DNA of 64,000 nucleotides. Origin: Bacteroides sp. 214. Lineage in GTDB: Bacteria; Bacteroidota; Bacteroidia; Bacteroidales; Bacteroidaceae. Under the pieces are notes generated by a model. The model was given only the letters and a program-made list of their open reading frames with translations. It was not told the DNA's origin and did not search any database. The DNA lies in NCBI RefSeq assembly GCF_010501015.1, contig NZ_QVML01000003.1:120486-184485 (forward strand). Reading direction: 5' to 3'. The position numbers were made by a program, and so were the translations under genes. Below are positions 45,534 through 54,495 of this stretch, piece by piece (the stretch's first letter is position 1; every line of letters begins with the position of its first letter).

Positions 45534-47162
45534 TTACTCAAACAAATAGCTAAAGACCTTTTCTTCTATTTTCTTCTTTACAATATGTTTTCTATTGCGT
45601 ACAGCACCGCTACCTACACCCCAAAATGCAGTAATGGCTTGTGGAGAAAACCCAAGGCAATGCAGCAAACAATAGTCAACATCCTTTGTTGAAAGAGAAA
45701 ATCTCTTTTTTAGTCTATCCGATACTTGGAAAAACGTGGCATATATTGAACCCATTATTTCGTTTCTTTCTGTACTCTTTAGGTTAGACCCCTCCAACTC
45801 TACTTTTGCCACAGCAGCCATTGCTGTTTTGTAGGCATCAGTGCTTTTATATAGATTCACAAAGAATACCAGTTCGTCCTTTAATTCTTTATACTCAGCG
45901 TGTAAATTATCTTTCTCCTCGTTTCTCTTAGCGTCAGTCATTAAAGTTTTTGTTTGAATCTCTACTAACTTGTTTTGCAACTTAATGATTCGTTTTTTTC
46001 TTGAGCGGTCAATGAGTAAGAGAATGAACAGACCAAACAATAACAGAAACACAAAGACGCTCCCTATAAATGTCAGATTACGCTTTTGCCTATTTTCTAA
46101 TTCAGTAGTACGAATGGACAGTTCATGCTCATTCATCAACATTAAGGTTTCTACACGTCGGTTGTTTTTGTAAATGGAGTCCGCAAGTAAACGATAATGA
46201 TCCATATACTCTAAACATTTTTCAATATTCCCTACTTTCCTTTCCAATTCAAATAAAGAATGGTAACTTGATGTCTGCACATAGATATTATCGCTACTTA
46301 TGCCATACATTAAATAGTGTCGGGCAGAATCACTATTCCCTAGTTTGTACAGAATCTCTCCTTTAGCAACAGATGCAGTAATGCTGTCAGACTTATTTAT
46401 GGAAGCGCGTAGAGCTAACGTAGCATAATTCTCAGCAATTTCTAGTTCCTGATTAAGTTTGTACACATAAGCCAAATTTGCTAAAACCGTAACATATGGT
46501 TTCTTTTCTGCAATTTTCTCAATAATCTCCAATGCTTGCGTGTAGTACACAATTGAGCTGTCAACTCTATCGTCATATAAGAACAAATGTGCTATACTTT
46601 TTAATGTATAAACAAGATCAAGGGAATCATTTCGAGCTATACAGTTGGCGTATGCCTTTCTACTCTCTTTTACAGCATTAGGATAAACACTTTGCATTTC
46701 ATAGGTTAGCGATAGTCCATCATGAATCAGAAACCATAACCGATCATTATCTCTATCCTCCGGCATTGCCCGCTCCGCCTTCAAAAAAGCATCAACAGCC
46801 ACCGTACGCATACCTAATTCCCGATACACACTACCTAAATAATAATACGCCAACGCACTTTTATATCTATCCGAACCACCCTTATAATAATCTACCGCCA
46901 CCTGTATCAACGAGTCGCTGGTATGTTCTATATAGTTTTTATCATCAGCTTGCGTACGTAGTAGCGCATAATAGGCACGTTCGGCTTTACTCATTTTTTG
47001 CGGTTGGGATATTTCCTGCAAGAGCTGCAACGCACTATCCGGACAACACTCCATCAATGAATCTGCACGAAGCAATAAGGGATTAGTAACTGTTCTCTGT
47101 GAACAAGAGATGAACAGCAGAGGCAAAAAAGAAAGGAAAAGTAAGCGTTTGTATGTTTTCAT
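45534..47162 (-). CDS. Membrane-bound TPR protein with LuxR-like DNA-binding end
   Basis: A 542-residue regulator. The ATG at 47162 is chosen because a strong promoter lies just upstream; an in-frame ATG at 47222 is upstream of that promoter. A signal/lipobox (LLFISC, Cys20) leads into about 340 residues of tetratricopeptide helices (for example KSALAYYYLGSVYRELGM). A membrane helix (about 363-384) and a cytosolic coiled coil follow, then a C-terminal LuxR-like helix-turn-helix (about 490-542; SLSTKDVDYCLLHCLGFSPQ and VRNRKHIVKKKIEEKV). TPR sensing outside and DNA binding inside the cell in one chain is a Bacteroidetes architecture. The three barrel genes directly downstream are the likeliest targets. 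Confidence 0.85.
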   Translation of the reverse strand: MKTYKRLLFLSFLPLLFISCSQRTVTNPLLLRADSLMECCPDSALQLLQEISQPQKMSKAERAYYALLRTQADDKNYIEHTSDSLIQVAVDYYKGGSDRYKSALAYYYLGSVYRELGMRTVAVDAFLKAERAMPEDRDNDRLWFLIHDGLSLTYEMQSVYPNAVKESRKAYANCIARNDSLDLVYTLKSIAHLFLYDDRVDSSIVYYTQALEIIEKIAEKKPYVTVLANLAYVYKLNQELEIAENYATLALRASINKSDSITASVAKGEILYKLGNSDSARHYLMYGISSDNIYVQTSSYHSLFELERKVGNIEKCLEYMDHYRLLADSIYKNNRRVETLMLMNEHELSIRTTELENRQKRNLTFIGSVFVFLLLFGLFILLLIDRSRKKRIIKLQNKLVEIQTKTLMTDAKRNEEKDNLHAEYKELKDELVFFVNLYKSTDAYKTAMAAVAKVELEGSNLKSTERNEIMGSIYATFFQVSDRLKKRFSLSTKDVDYCLLHCLGFSPQAITAFWGVGSGAVRNRKHIVKKKIEEKVFSYLFE

Positions 47163-47188
47163 GTAACAGATAAAATAGAACATTTTGA

Positions 47189-47219
47189 CAAAGGTATAGT
47201 AAAACAGGGAAAACGCAAA
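47189..47219 (-). promoter_or_regulatory. Strong Bacteroides promoter of the TPR regulator gene
   Basis: Minus-strand TTTG (47219-47216), 19 bp, then TACCTTTG (47196-47189), an exact match to the consensus. Transcription would start about 20 bp before the ATG at 47162, which fixes the start choice. Confidence 0.75.
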
Positions 47220-47839
47220 CATTTTTACAATTTTCTATTCAAGGATTTGAAATAGTTGCGAATTGTCATGGTTAAAGCCCATAGGGCTTATATTAGTTAC
47301 AAATTGAAACTAAGATGGAAACGAGTTGAAATGAACCGAAAAAGGAGAAAAACAGAGTAAAACAACCTCCCCCCTAACCTCTCGGAACCTCCCCATCCTT
47401 GTCCTCTTTTTTTACGAAAAACAGCCAAAATACGTTAAAATAACCTCGAAAAAATAAATAATTAGGACACGAAAATGGAGGTTCAAGAGGTTAAAAAGAG
47501 GTGTTTTGGCACTAAAAAAACAGAGCACTATATAAGAACGCGCCCGGGCGCCCGCTTTACCCCCTTTAAAGTTTCGTTTTTTGAACCTCTATAGAGGTAG
47601 GTAACTACCCTCCGAAAAGAGGCTAAAAAAAGAAATAATATATATATAGTTTAAAGAAAATGCTGTTTAAACGCTGAGTTGCGCGGAGGGGTAGGTGAAA
47701 TTCATTTTACCACGGAGTACACGGGGTTATACAGAGTTTTAGTTACGATGCCGTGTAGAGGGCGCAGGTTGTCCTCCTTTGGAGGAGGTGCCCGAAGGGC
47801 GGAGGAGGACGAGGCAGCGGGTTTAATTAATATCAATTG

Positions 47840-47859
47840 CCGTCGGTTTTAACCGACGG
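47840..47859. repeat. Palindrome with 9-bp arms
   Basis: CCGTCGGTT (47840-47848), TT, AACCGACGG (47851-47859), nested inside outer arms ATTGCC (47836-47841) and GGCAAT (47865-47870). Confidence 0.85.
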
Positions 47860-47882
47860 ATGTAGGCAATCATCACAAGCAA

Positions 47883-47918
47883 TGGCTTTAGCCAAAAGCA
47901 GAGGTTTGGCTAAAGCCA
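47883..47918. repeat. Palindrome with 14-bp perfect arms
   Basis: TGGCTTTAGCCAAA (47883-47896) and TTTGGCTAAAGCCA (47905-47918) around an 8-bp centre. Confidence 0.9.
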
Positions 47919-47944
47919 ATTCAGAAAACACCTCACAGGTCCGG

Positions 47945-48003
47945 CAGCTAAAGCAGCCGGCAATTGATGCTAAAGAACAGCTAAAGCAGCCGGCAATTGA
48001 TGC
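47945..48003. repeat. Two 26-bp direct repeats, period 33 bp
   Basis: Identical 26-bp copies at 47945-47970 and 47978-48003, each starting CAGCTAAAGCAGCC and ending CAATTGATGC. The first copy is preceded by CCGGC, which pairs with GCCGG inside it (47956-47960). Confidence 0.88.
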
Positions 48004-48117
48004 AGAGTTGCACGGAGGGTGATTTCCTATGCGGCATCGAAAAACTAAAAACTTTAAAACTTAAACCCTCCGCGTAACTCGCGTAACTCCGCGTTTAACC
48101 TGAATTCATTTAATCCG

Positions 48118-48197
48118 TAAAGCATTGCATTATTTCCATAACTCAATGCATTAGCACCATTAAAGCATTGCATTATCTGCATAACTCAATGCTTTAG
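48118..48197. repeat. Two 37-bp direct repeats, each a hairpin
   Basis: Near-identical units at 48118-48154 and 48161-48197 (period 43 bp). The second has perfect 10-bp arms, TAAAGCATTG (48161-48170) and CAATGCTTTA (48187-48196). Confidence 0.88.
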
Positions 48198-48211
48198 GAT
48201 TGCATGGAGTT

Positions 48212-48297
48212 CAACCCCACTACGGGGTTGCTGCCGGGGTGGATACTGATTGCCACGGGTTTCCCCCGTGGTTATAGACATTTCACCCCTACGGGGT
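48212..48297. repeat. Row of three short GC-rich hairpins
   Basis: CAACCCC/GGGGTTG (48212-48230), CCACGGG/CCCGTGG (48253-48271) and ACCCC/GGGGT (48285-48297), each with a small loop. The ACCCC-TACG-GGG type recurs in many Bacteroidetes intergenic regions. Confidence 0.8.
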
Positions 48298-48412
48298 TTA
48301 GTTAGCCGGTGCTGTAGACAACACATCATTGTCGAATAGTTGCATCTGAAGCATTACCTTCTGAAATGTCTTTCCAAAATGGGTTATTATTTTGCAAAAA
48401 ACTCCACCCCGT

Positions 48413-48444
48413 TTTGTCCTGCAATAGAGAAACTTATATCTTTG
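48413..48444 (+). promoter_or_regulatory. Strong Bacteroides promoter of ahcY
   Basis: TTTG (48413-48416), 20 bp, then TATCTTTG (48437-48444), an exact consensus match. It ends 27 bp before the ATG at 48472, supporting that start over the in-frame ATG at 48340. Confidence 0.8.
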
Positions 48445-48471
48445 CGAGATATTATTAAATCATATCAAAAC

Positions 48472-49890
48472 ATGTCTAAAGAATTGTTCTCTACGCTGCC
48501 CTACAAAGTGGCAGATATGTCGCTTGCGGATTTTGGACGCAAGGAAATCGAATTGGCAGAAAAAGAAATGCCGGGGCTAATGGCCATACGCGAAAAGTAC
48601 GGAGACAGTAAACCGCTGCGTGGAGCCCGTGTGATGGGCTCGTTGCACATGACCATTCAAACGGCGGTACTTATCGAAACACTTGTGGCACTGGGCGCGG
48701 AAGTGCGTTGGTGCTCTTGCAATATTTATTCTACGCAAGACCATGCGGCAGCAGCTATTGCGGCTACCGGTGTGGCGGTGTATGCGTGGAAAGGCGAAAC
48801 ACTCGAAGAATACTGGTGGTGCACACTGCAAGCACTGAACTTTGCGGGTGGCAAAGGTCCCAATGTAATTGTAGACGATGGAGGAGACGCTACCATTATG
48901 ATACATTTGGGCTATGAGGCAGAAACCAATGCTTCGGTTATTGCCAAAGAAACCGGAGCCGAAGATGAGGTGGAACTCAACCGGATATTAAAAAAAGTGT
49001 TGGCGGAAGACAAAGACCGCTGGCATCGCATCGCTCCCGAAGTGCGTGGTGTGTCCGAAGAAACAACCACCGGTGTGCATCGTTTGTACCAGATGAAAGA
49101 GGAAGGCAAGTTGCTTTTCCCTGCTTACAACGTGAATGATTCGGTTACCAAATCTAAGTTCGACAATCTGTATGGCTGTCGCGAGTCGCTTGCCGATGGT
49201 ATAAAGCGTGCTACAGATGTGATGATTGCCGGAAAGGTAGTAGTGGTGTGTGGCTATGGCGATGTGGGTAAAGGTTGTGCCAACTCTATGCGTTCGTACG
49301 GAGCGCGCGTTATTGTTACCGAGATTGACCCGATTTGTGCGCTTCAGGCGGCAATGGAAGGATTTCAGGTGATGACGATGGAGGATGCCTGCAGCGAAGG
49401 GAATATATTTGTTACCACTACCGGAAACATTGATATCGTTCGCATAGACCACATGGAGAAGATGCCCGACCAAGCTATTGTTTGCAACATCGGACACTTT
49501 GATAACGAAATACAGGTGGAGGCATTGAAGAATTACAACGGAATAAAACGTGTAAACATCAAGCCACAAGTAGATCGCTATTTCTTCCCCGACGGACATT
49601 CTATTATTTTGTTGGCAGATGGTCGCTTAGTAAACTTGGGCTGTGCAACGGGACATCCTTCGTTTGTGATGAGCAACTCATTTACTAATCAAACATTGGC
49701 GCAAATAGAACTCTTCAACAAAGAACATGCGGTAGATGTGTATCGCTTGCCTAAGTACCTCGACGAAGAAGTGGCGCGCTTGCATCTGGAGAAGATTGGC
49801 GTAAAGCTAACCAAGCTTACTCCCGCGCAAGCCGAGTATATCGGTGTGCAAGTAGACGGACCCTACAAAGCAGATCATTACAGATATTAA
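48472..49890 (+). CDS. ahcY: Adenosylhomocysteinase
   Basis: A 472-residue S-adenosyl-L-homocysteine hydrolase, which splits SAH into adenosine and homocysteine in the cytosol and so keeps methylation reactions running. The start at 48472 is fixed by the promoter just upstream and gives the usual family length; the open frame to 48340 includes repeat sequence. Visible blocks are the substrate-binding [20 protein letters not shown] and [15 protein letters not shown], and the NAD-binding loop GYGDVGKG (261-268) followed by [11 protein letters not shown]. The end, [11 protein letters not shown], is the conserved C terminus with the Lys and Tyr that reach into the neighbouring subunit's NAD site. 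A YfhO gene follows after 18 bp. Confidence 0.97.
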   Translation: MSKELFSTLPYKVADMSLADFGRKEIELAEKEMPGLMAIREKYGDSKPLRGARVMGSLHMTIQTAVLIETLVALGAEVRWCSCNIYSTQDHAAAAIAATGVAVYAWKGETLEEYWWCTLQALNFAGGKGPNVIVDDGGDATIMIHLGYEAETNASVIAKETGAEDEVELNRILKKVLAEDKDRWHRIAPEVRGVSEETTTGVHRLYQMKEEGKLLFPAYNVNDSVTKSKFDNLYGCRESLADGIKRATDVMIAGKVVVVCGYGDVGKGCANSMRSYGARVIVTEIDPICALQAAMEGFQVMTMEDACSEGNIFVTTTGNIDIVRIDHMEKMPDQAIVCNIGHFDNEIQVEALKNYNGIKRVNIKPQVDRYFFPDGHSIILLADGRLVNLGCATGHPSFVMSNSFTNQTLAQIELFNKEHAVDVYRLPKYLDEEVARLHLEKIGVKLTKLTPAQAEYIGVQVDGPYKADHYRY

Positions 49891-49908
49891 ATCTCAATAC
49901 GTATTATC

Positions 49909-52401
49909 ATGAAAAAGTTCCTCCCCGACGTTATCGCAGTTATACTGTTTATAGTTATATCTTTCACGTATTTCTTCCCGGCAATAACCGAAGGTCGGAT
50001 ACTTTTTCAACATGATACGGTAGCCGGTGCGGGCGCCGGACAAGAAGCAATAGAGTATCTTGAACGTACGGGCGAACGATCGCGTTGGACGAATTCTATT
50101 TTTGGCGGGATGCCTACTTACCAAATTTCGCCTACCTACGACTCTACTGTAACGCTGCGCTTTATGGAGAAAGTGTATCATTTGTTCCTGCCCAACTACG
50201 TTTGGTGGGTTTTTGTGATGATGCTTGGCTTCTATATTTTGCTGCGCGCGTTTGGTATGTCGCCTTGGCTCTCTACGTTGGGTGGCATTATCTGGGCTTT
50301 TTCGTCCTACTTCTTTATCCTTATCTCGGCAGGGCATATCTGGAAGTTTATTACCCTTGCCTACATACCGCCCACCATTGCGGGAATGGTGCTTGCCTAC
50401 CGCAAGCAATATCTGCTAGGGGGAGTTGTTACAGCCTTCTTTCTTGCTCTGCAAGTCATCTCGAATCATGTGCAGATGACCTACTATTTCCTCTTCGTGA
50501 TGCTATTCATGGCAATTGCTTACGGGGTAGAGGCCTATAAAGAGAAAGAACTTCCGCATTTTTTCAAAGCAACGGGTGTGCTCATTGTTGCCGCGCTTAT
50601 TGGTGTATCAACCAATCTTTCGAACCTTTATCACACCTACGATTACAGTAAAGAGACTATGCGTGGTAAGAGCGAGCTTACCTTTGTGGGAGATGCCGCC
50701 AAGCAAACCAGTAGCGGACTCGATCGGGATTACATTACCCATTGGAGCTACGGCATTGGCGAAACATTTACTTTGCTTGTGCCCAATGTAAAAGGTGGCG
50801 CTTCTGTGCCGTTGGCGCATAATGAAAAAGCGATGAAAAAGGCAAATCCTACTTACCGGGGGCTTTATTCGCAACTGGGTCAGTACTGGGGCGACCAGCC
50901 CATGACTTCGGGTCCGGTTTACGTAGGAGCATTTGTATTGATGCTTTTTATCATAGGATTGTTTGTGGTGAAGGGACCGATGAAATGGGCGTTATTGGCA
51001 GCTACGCTGTTTTCTATCTTCCTTTCGTGGGGAAAGAACTTCATGGGGCTTACCGACTTCTTCATTGACTATGTGCCGATGTATAGTAAATTTCGCGCGG
51101 TAAGTTCTATCTTGGTCATAGCCGAGTTTACCATTCCGCTGCTTGCCATCTTGGCGTTGAAGGAGCTATTGACCAAACCCGCCCTTCTCAAAGAAAACCT
51201 GAAATATTTCTATATCAGTTTCGGGCTTACGGGAGGTATCGCATTGTTATTCGCTATCGCGCCCCGTCTCTTCTTCTCAAGCTATATACCTGCGGGCGAA
51301 ATGGCTGCTTTGCAAAATGGGCTGCCCCCCGAACATTTAACCGCTGTTATCTCTAATCTGGAAGAGATGCGTGTTGCACTCTTCACTGCCGATGCGTGGA
51401 GAAGTTTCTTTATTGTTGCCGTTGGTGCACTGATACTACTTATACATAGTACCGGTAAGCTAAAGTCCGTGTGGACGGTTGCCGCTATTGCTGTATTATG
51501 TCTTTTCGACCTTTGGGATGTTGATAAACGCTATCTCAGCGATAGTCAGTTTGTGCCCGCCTCCGTTACTACCGATACCTTTAAGAAGAGCAAAACAGAT
51601 GAGCTTATCTTGCAAGACCAGTCGTTGGATTATCGTGTGCTCAATCTGGCTACCAGCACTTTCTCGGAGAATAATACCGCCTACTGGCACAAAACGGTGG
51701 GAGGTTATCATGCTGCCAAACTTCGTCGCTACCAAGAGATGATAGACCGCCACATAGGAAAAGAGATGCAAGCCCTCATGAGCGAGCTGCAAACTACCGG
51801 TGGCAACATGGAACAGGTTGACCCCGCCAGGTTCCGCGTGTTGAATATGCTGAACACCAAGTACATCATTATTCCTACGCAAGGTGGCGGAACGGCTCCG
51901 ATAGAGAACCCATACGCTTATGGTAACGCTTGGTTTGTAGATAATGTGCAGTATGTAGGCAATGCAAATGAAGAAATAGATGCTATTAACCACATCATTC
52001 CTACCGAAACTGCTGTGGTTGATGCTAAGTTCAAAGATATGCTGGGTGGTGTAGCTACTACGCAAAAAGATTCGCTTGCTTCCATTCGCATTGTAAGCTA
52101 CGAGCCCAATCAGATTACTTACGAAAGTAACTCAAAGGAAGACGGTATTGCTGTCTTTTCCGAAATCTATTACCCGCGTGGGTGGACGGTTACTATCGAT
52201 GGTAAAGAGGTGGAAATGGCACGTGCTAACTATATTTTGCGCGCGCTACCTGTTCCTGCCGGGTCGCATACCATTGAAATGACTTTCAAGCCCAGAAGCA
52301 TCAAAATAACCGAAAACATAGCCTACGCAGGCTTGATACTGCTCTTCCTTGGCGTAATTGCACTATTGTTGCAATATAGGAAGAATATGTTTTGTAAATA
52401 A
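49909..52401 (+). CDS. YfhO-family multi-pass membrane protein
   Basis: An 830-residue inner-membrane protein with about a dozen hydrophobic helices in the first 510 residues (DVIAVILFIVISFTYFFPA is the first) and a mostly soluble C-terminal part, ending with one more helix (AGLILLFLGVIALLLQY). YfhO proteins belong to the GT-C-like group of lipid-linked glycosyltransferases or related membrane enzymes; in Gram-positives YfhO helps glycosylate lipoteichoic acid. The acceptor here is unknown. It sits 18 bp after ahcY and probably shares its promoter, though a metabolic link is not evident. The periplasmic loop after helix 1 has the FQHDTVAGAGAGQEAI segment often seen in Bacteroides homologues. 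Confidence 0.85.
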   Translation: MKKFLPDVIAVILFIVISFTYFFPAITEGRILFQHDTVAGAGAGQEAIEYLERTGERSRWTNSIFGGMPTYQISPTYDSTVTLRFMEKVYHLFLPNYVWWVFVMMLGFYILLRAFGMSPWLSTLGGIIWAFSSYFFILISAGHIWKFITLAYIPPTIAGMVLAYRKQYLLGGVVTAFFLALQVISNHVQMTYYFLFVMLFMAIAYGVEAYKEKELPHFFKATGVLIVAALIGVSTNLSNLYHTYDYSKETMRGKSELTFVGDAAKQTSSGLDRDYITHWSYGIGETFTLLVPNVKGGASVPLAHNEKAMKKANPTYRGLYSQLGQYWGDQPMTSGPVYVGAFVLMLFIIGLFVVKGPMKWALLAATLFSIFLSWGKNFMGLTDFFIDYVPMYSKFRAVSSILVIAEFTIPLLAILALKELLTKPALLKENLKYFYISFGLTGGIALLFAIAPRLFFSSYIPAGEMAALQNGLPPEHLTAVISNLEEMRVALFTADAWRSFFIVAVGALILLIHSTGKLKSVWTVAAIAVLCLFDLWDVDKRYLSDSQFVPASVTTDTFKKSKTDELILQDQSLDYRVLNLATSTFSENNTAYWHKTVGGYHAAKLRRYQEMIDRHIGKEMQALMSELQTTGGNMEQVDPARFRVLNMLNTKYIIIPTQGGGTAPIENPYAYGNAWFVDNVQYVGNANEEIDAINHIIPTETAVVDAKFKDMLGGVATTQKDSLASIRIVSYEPNQITYESNSKEDGIAVFSEIYYPRGWTVTIDGKEVEMARANYILRALPVPAGSHTIEMTFKPRSIKITENIAYAGLILLFLGVIALLLQYRKNMFCK

Positions 52402-52405
52402 GCAT

Positions 52406-52413
52406 TATCTTTG
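52406..52413 (+). promoter_or_regulatory. Probable -7 element of metG
   Basis: TATCTTTG, an exact TAnnTTTG match, ends 33 bp before the metG ATG and lies in the 45-bp gap after the YfhO gene. The only upstream partner is a TTG at 52379-52381, 24 bp away. Confidence 0.5.
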
Positions 52414-52446
52414 CACTTTACAAGCTGATTAAAACAAATACATTAT

Positions 52447-54483
52447 ATGAAGAATTTCAAAAGAACAACTGTAACTTCGGCTTTGCCTTATGCGAATGGT
52501 CCGGTTCATATCGGACATCTGGCGGGTGTGTACATTCCTGCCGATATTTATGTACGTTACCTGCGCCTGAAGAAAGAAGAAGTGATCTTCATCGGAGGGT
52601 CCGACGAGCATGGCGTGCCTATTACCATTAGCGCTAAGAAAGAAGGAGTTACACCACAAGATATTGTTGATCGTTACCATAAACTAATAAAGGAATCGTT
52701 TCAGGAATTCGGTATCACGTTTGATGTCTATTCGCGTACCACCTCGCAAACACATAAGGAATTGGCTTCGGAAATATTCCGCACCATCTATGATAAAGGT
52801 GGTTTTGTAGAGCAAACAAGCGAGCAATACTACGATGAAGAAGCGAAACAATTCCTGGCAGACCGTTACATAACCGGCGAGTGCCCACATTGCCATGCCG
52901 AAGGTGCTTATGGCGATCAATGCGAAAAATGCGGTACATCTCTGTCGCCTACCGATTTAATTAACCCCAAAAGTGCTATCAGCGGAAGTAAACCGGTGCT
53001 GAAAGAAACAAAGCATTGGTATTTGCCACTCGACAAGCACGAAGATTGGTTGCGTCAATGGATACTGGAAGAGCATAAAGAATGGCGTCCCAATGTGTAC
53101 GGACAGTGTAAAAGTTGGCTGGACATGGGTTTACAACCTCGTGCCGTAAGTCGCGACCTCGATTGGGGAATTCCTGTTCCGGTAGAAGGTGCCGAAGGGA
53201 AAGTACTCTATGTGTGGTTTGACGCGCCGATTGGTTATATCTCGAACACCAAAGAACTCTTACCCGATAGTTGGGAAAAATGGTGGAAAGACGAAGACAC
53301 TCGTTTAATTCACTTTATCGGTAAAGATAATATCGTGTTTCACTGCATCGTTTTCCCTGCCATGCTGAAGGCGGAAGGCAGTTATATTTTGCCCGACAAT
53401 GTACCCGGTAACGAATTCCTCAATCTGGAAGGTAATAAGATATCGACTTCAAAAAACTGGGCGGTTTGGTTGCACGAATACCTCAAAGACTTTCCGGGCA
53501 AACAAGATGTGTTGCGCTATGTATTGACGGCGAACGCACCCGAAACCAAAGACAACGATTTCACTTGGAAGGATTTTCAAGCTCGCAATAACAACGAATT
53601 GGTTGCTGTATACGGCAATTTTGTAAACCGTTCGCTGGTGCTGACTCATAAATATTTTGAGGGAAAAGTACCTACTGCCGGTGAGTTGACCCACTACGAT
53701 GAAGAAACGCTGAAAGAATTTGCCAACGTAAAGACAGAAGTAGAACGTCTGCTCAATGCGTTTAAGTTCCGCGATGCGCAGAAAGAAGCTATGAATCTGG
53801 CGCGTATCGGAAACAAATACCTTGCCGATACAGAGCCGTGGAAATTGGCAAAGACCGACATGGCACGTGTAGCAACTATCCTTAATATAAGTATGCAGTT
53901 GGTTGCCAATCTGGCTATTGCGTTTGAACCATTCTTGCCATTCAGCTCGAAGAAGTTACGCGAGATGCTGAATATGGAGAGTTTTGACTGGGCAAATCTG
54001 GGTAGAACAGATTTACTGGCAGCCGGACATGTGCTCAATGCTGCCGAGCTACTTTTCGAGAAGATAGAAGACGAAATCATTAACGCACAGGTACAAAAGC
54101 TACTCGATACTAAGAAAGCCAACGAAGAGGCGAACTACAAAGCCAACCCTATACGTGCAAATGTGGAGTTTGACGACTTCATGAAACTGGATATCCGCGT
54201 GGGAACTGTTTTGGAATGTCAAAAAGTGCCTAAAGCTGATAAGTTGCTTCAGTTTAAGATAGAAGACGGCTTGGAGACTCGTACTATTGTATCGGGTATA
54301 GCGGCCTATTACAATCCCGAAGAATTGGTAGGAAAGCAAGTTTGTTTCATTGCTAACCTGGCACCACGCAAATTGCGCGGTATCGAATCGCAAGGAATGA
54401 TACTTAGCGCTGAAAACAATGACGGAACACTGGCGATCATCACACCCGAAAAGCTGGTGAAGCCCGGTAGTGAAGTAAAATAA
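52447..54483 (+). CDS. metG: Methionyl-tRNA synthetase
   Basis: A 678-residue class I aminoacyl-tRNA synthetase that charges tRNA-Met in the cytosol. The HIGH motif is His21-Ile-Gly-His24 in PVHIGHLAG, and the KMSKS loop reads KISTSK (331-336). The zinc-binding insert has [18 protein letters not shown] (about 144-161), with all four cysteines. A C-terminal tRNA-binding (EMAP/Trbp111-like) domain starts near 575 with [23 protein letters not shown] and ends the protein, so this is the long, dimerising form. It is followed after 12 bp by a polysaccharide flippase gene. Confidence 0.98.
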   Translation: MKNFKRTTVTSALPYANGPVHIGHLAGVYIPADIYVRYLRLKKEEVIFIGGSDEHGVPITISAKKEGVTPQDIVDRYHKLIKESFQEFGITFDVYSRTTSQTHKELASEIFRTIYDKGGFVEQTSEQYYDEEAKQFLADRYITGECPHCHAEGAYGDQCEKCGTSLSPTDLINPKSAISGSKPVLKETKHWYLPLDKHEDWLRQWILEEHKEWRPNVYGQCKSWLDMGLQPRAVSRDLDWGIPVPVEGAEGKVLYVWFDAPIGYISNTKELLPDSWEKWWKDEDTRLIHFIGKDNIVFHCIVFPAMLKAEGSYILPDNVPGNEFLNLEGNKISTSKNWAVWLHEYLKDFPGKQDVLRYVLTANAPETKDNDFTWKDFQARNNNELVAVYGNFVNRSLVLTHKYFEGKVPTAGELTHYDEETLKEFANVKTEVERLLNAFKFRDAQKEAMNLARIGNKYLADTEPWKLAKTDMARVATILNISMQLVANLAIAFEPFLPFSSKKLREMLNMESFDWANLGRTDLLAAGHVLNAAELLFEKIEDEIINAQVQKLLDTKKANEEANYKANPIRANVEFDDFMKLDIRVGTVLECQKVPKADKLLQFKIEDGLETRTIVSGIAAYYNPEELVGKQVCFIANLAPRKLRGIESQGMILSAENNDGTLAIITPEKLVKPGSEVK

Positions 54484-54495
54484 CATCGCCTATAG

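Larger units (their letters stand above)
47220..48412. other. 1.2-kb non-coding mosaic of palindromes and repeats
   Basis: No supported gene lies between the TPR regulator and ahcY. The left part (to about 47640) is rich in AACCTC/GAGGTT words and has the GC-only stretch CGCCCGGGCGCCCGC near 47541. The right part holds at least seven separate palindromes and two direct-repeat pairs, listed separately where clear. There is also GTCCTCC (47771-47777) pairing with GGAGGAC (47804-47810), and GTTGCGCGGAGGG (47679) recurring as GTTGCACGGAGGG (48008) and inverted as CCCTCCGCG (48066). It resembles mixed REP-type intergenic elements. Confidence 0.7.

Noticed and set aside
47837..48022. 61-codon open frame in the repeat mosaic
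   Set aside because: It consists almost entirely of palindromes and the 26-bp direct repeats and shows no protein-like composition.
48340..48471. N-terminal extension of ahcY
   Set aside because: The strong promoter at 48413-48444 lies inside it, and the family starts at the ATG at 48472.
48988..49599. 203-codon open frame antisense to ahcY
   Set aside because: It is a shadow of the clearly real adenosylhomocysteinase gene.
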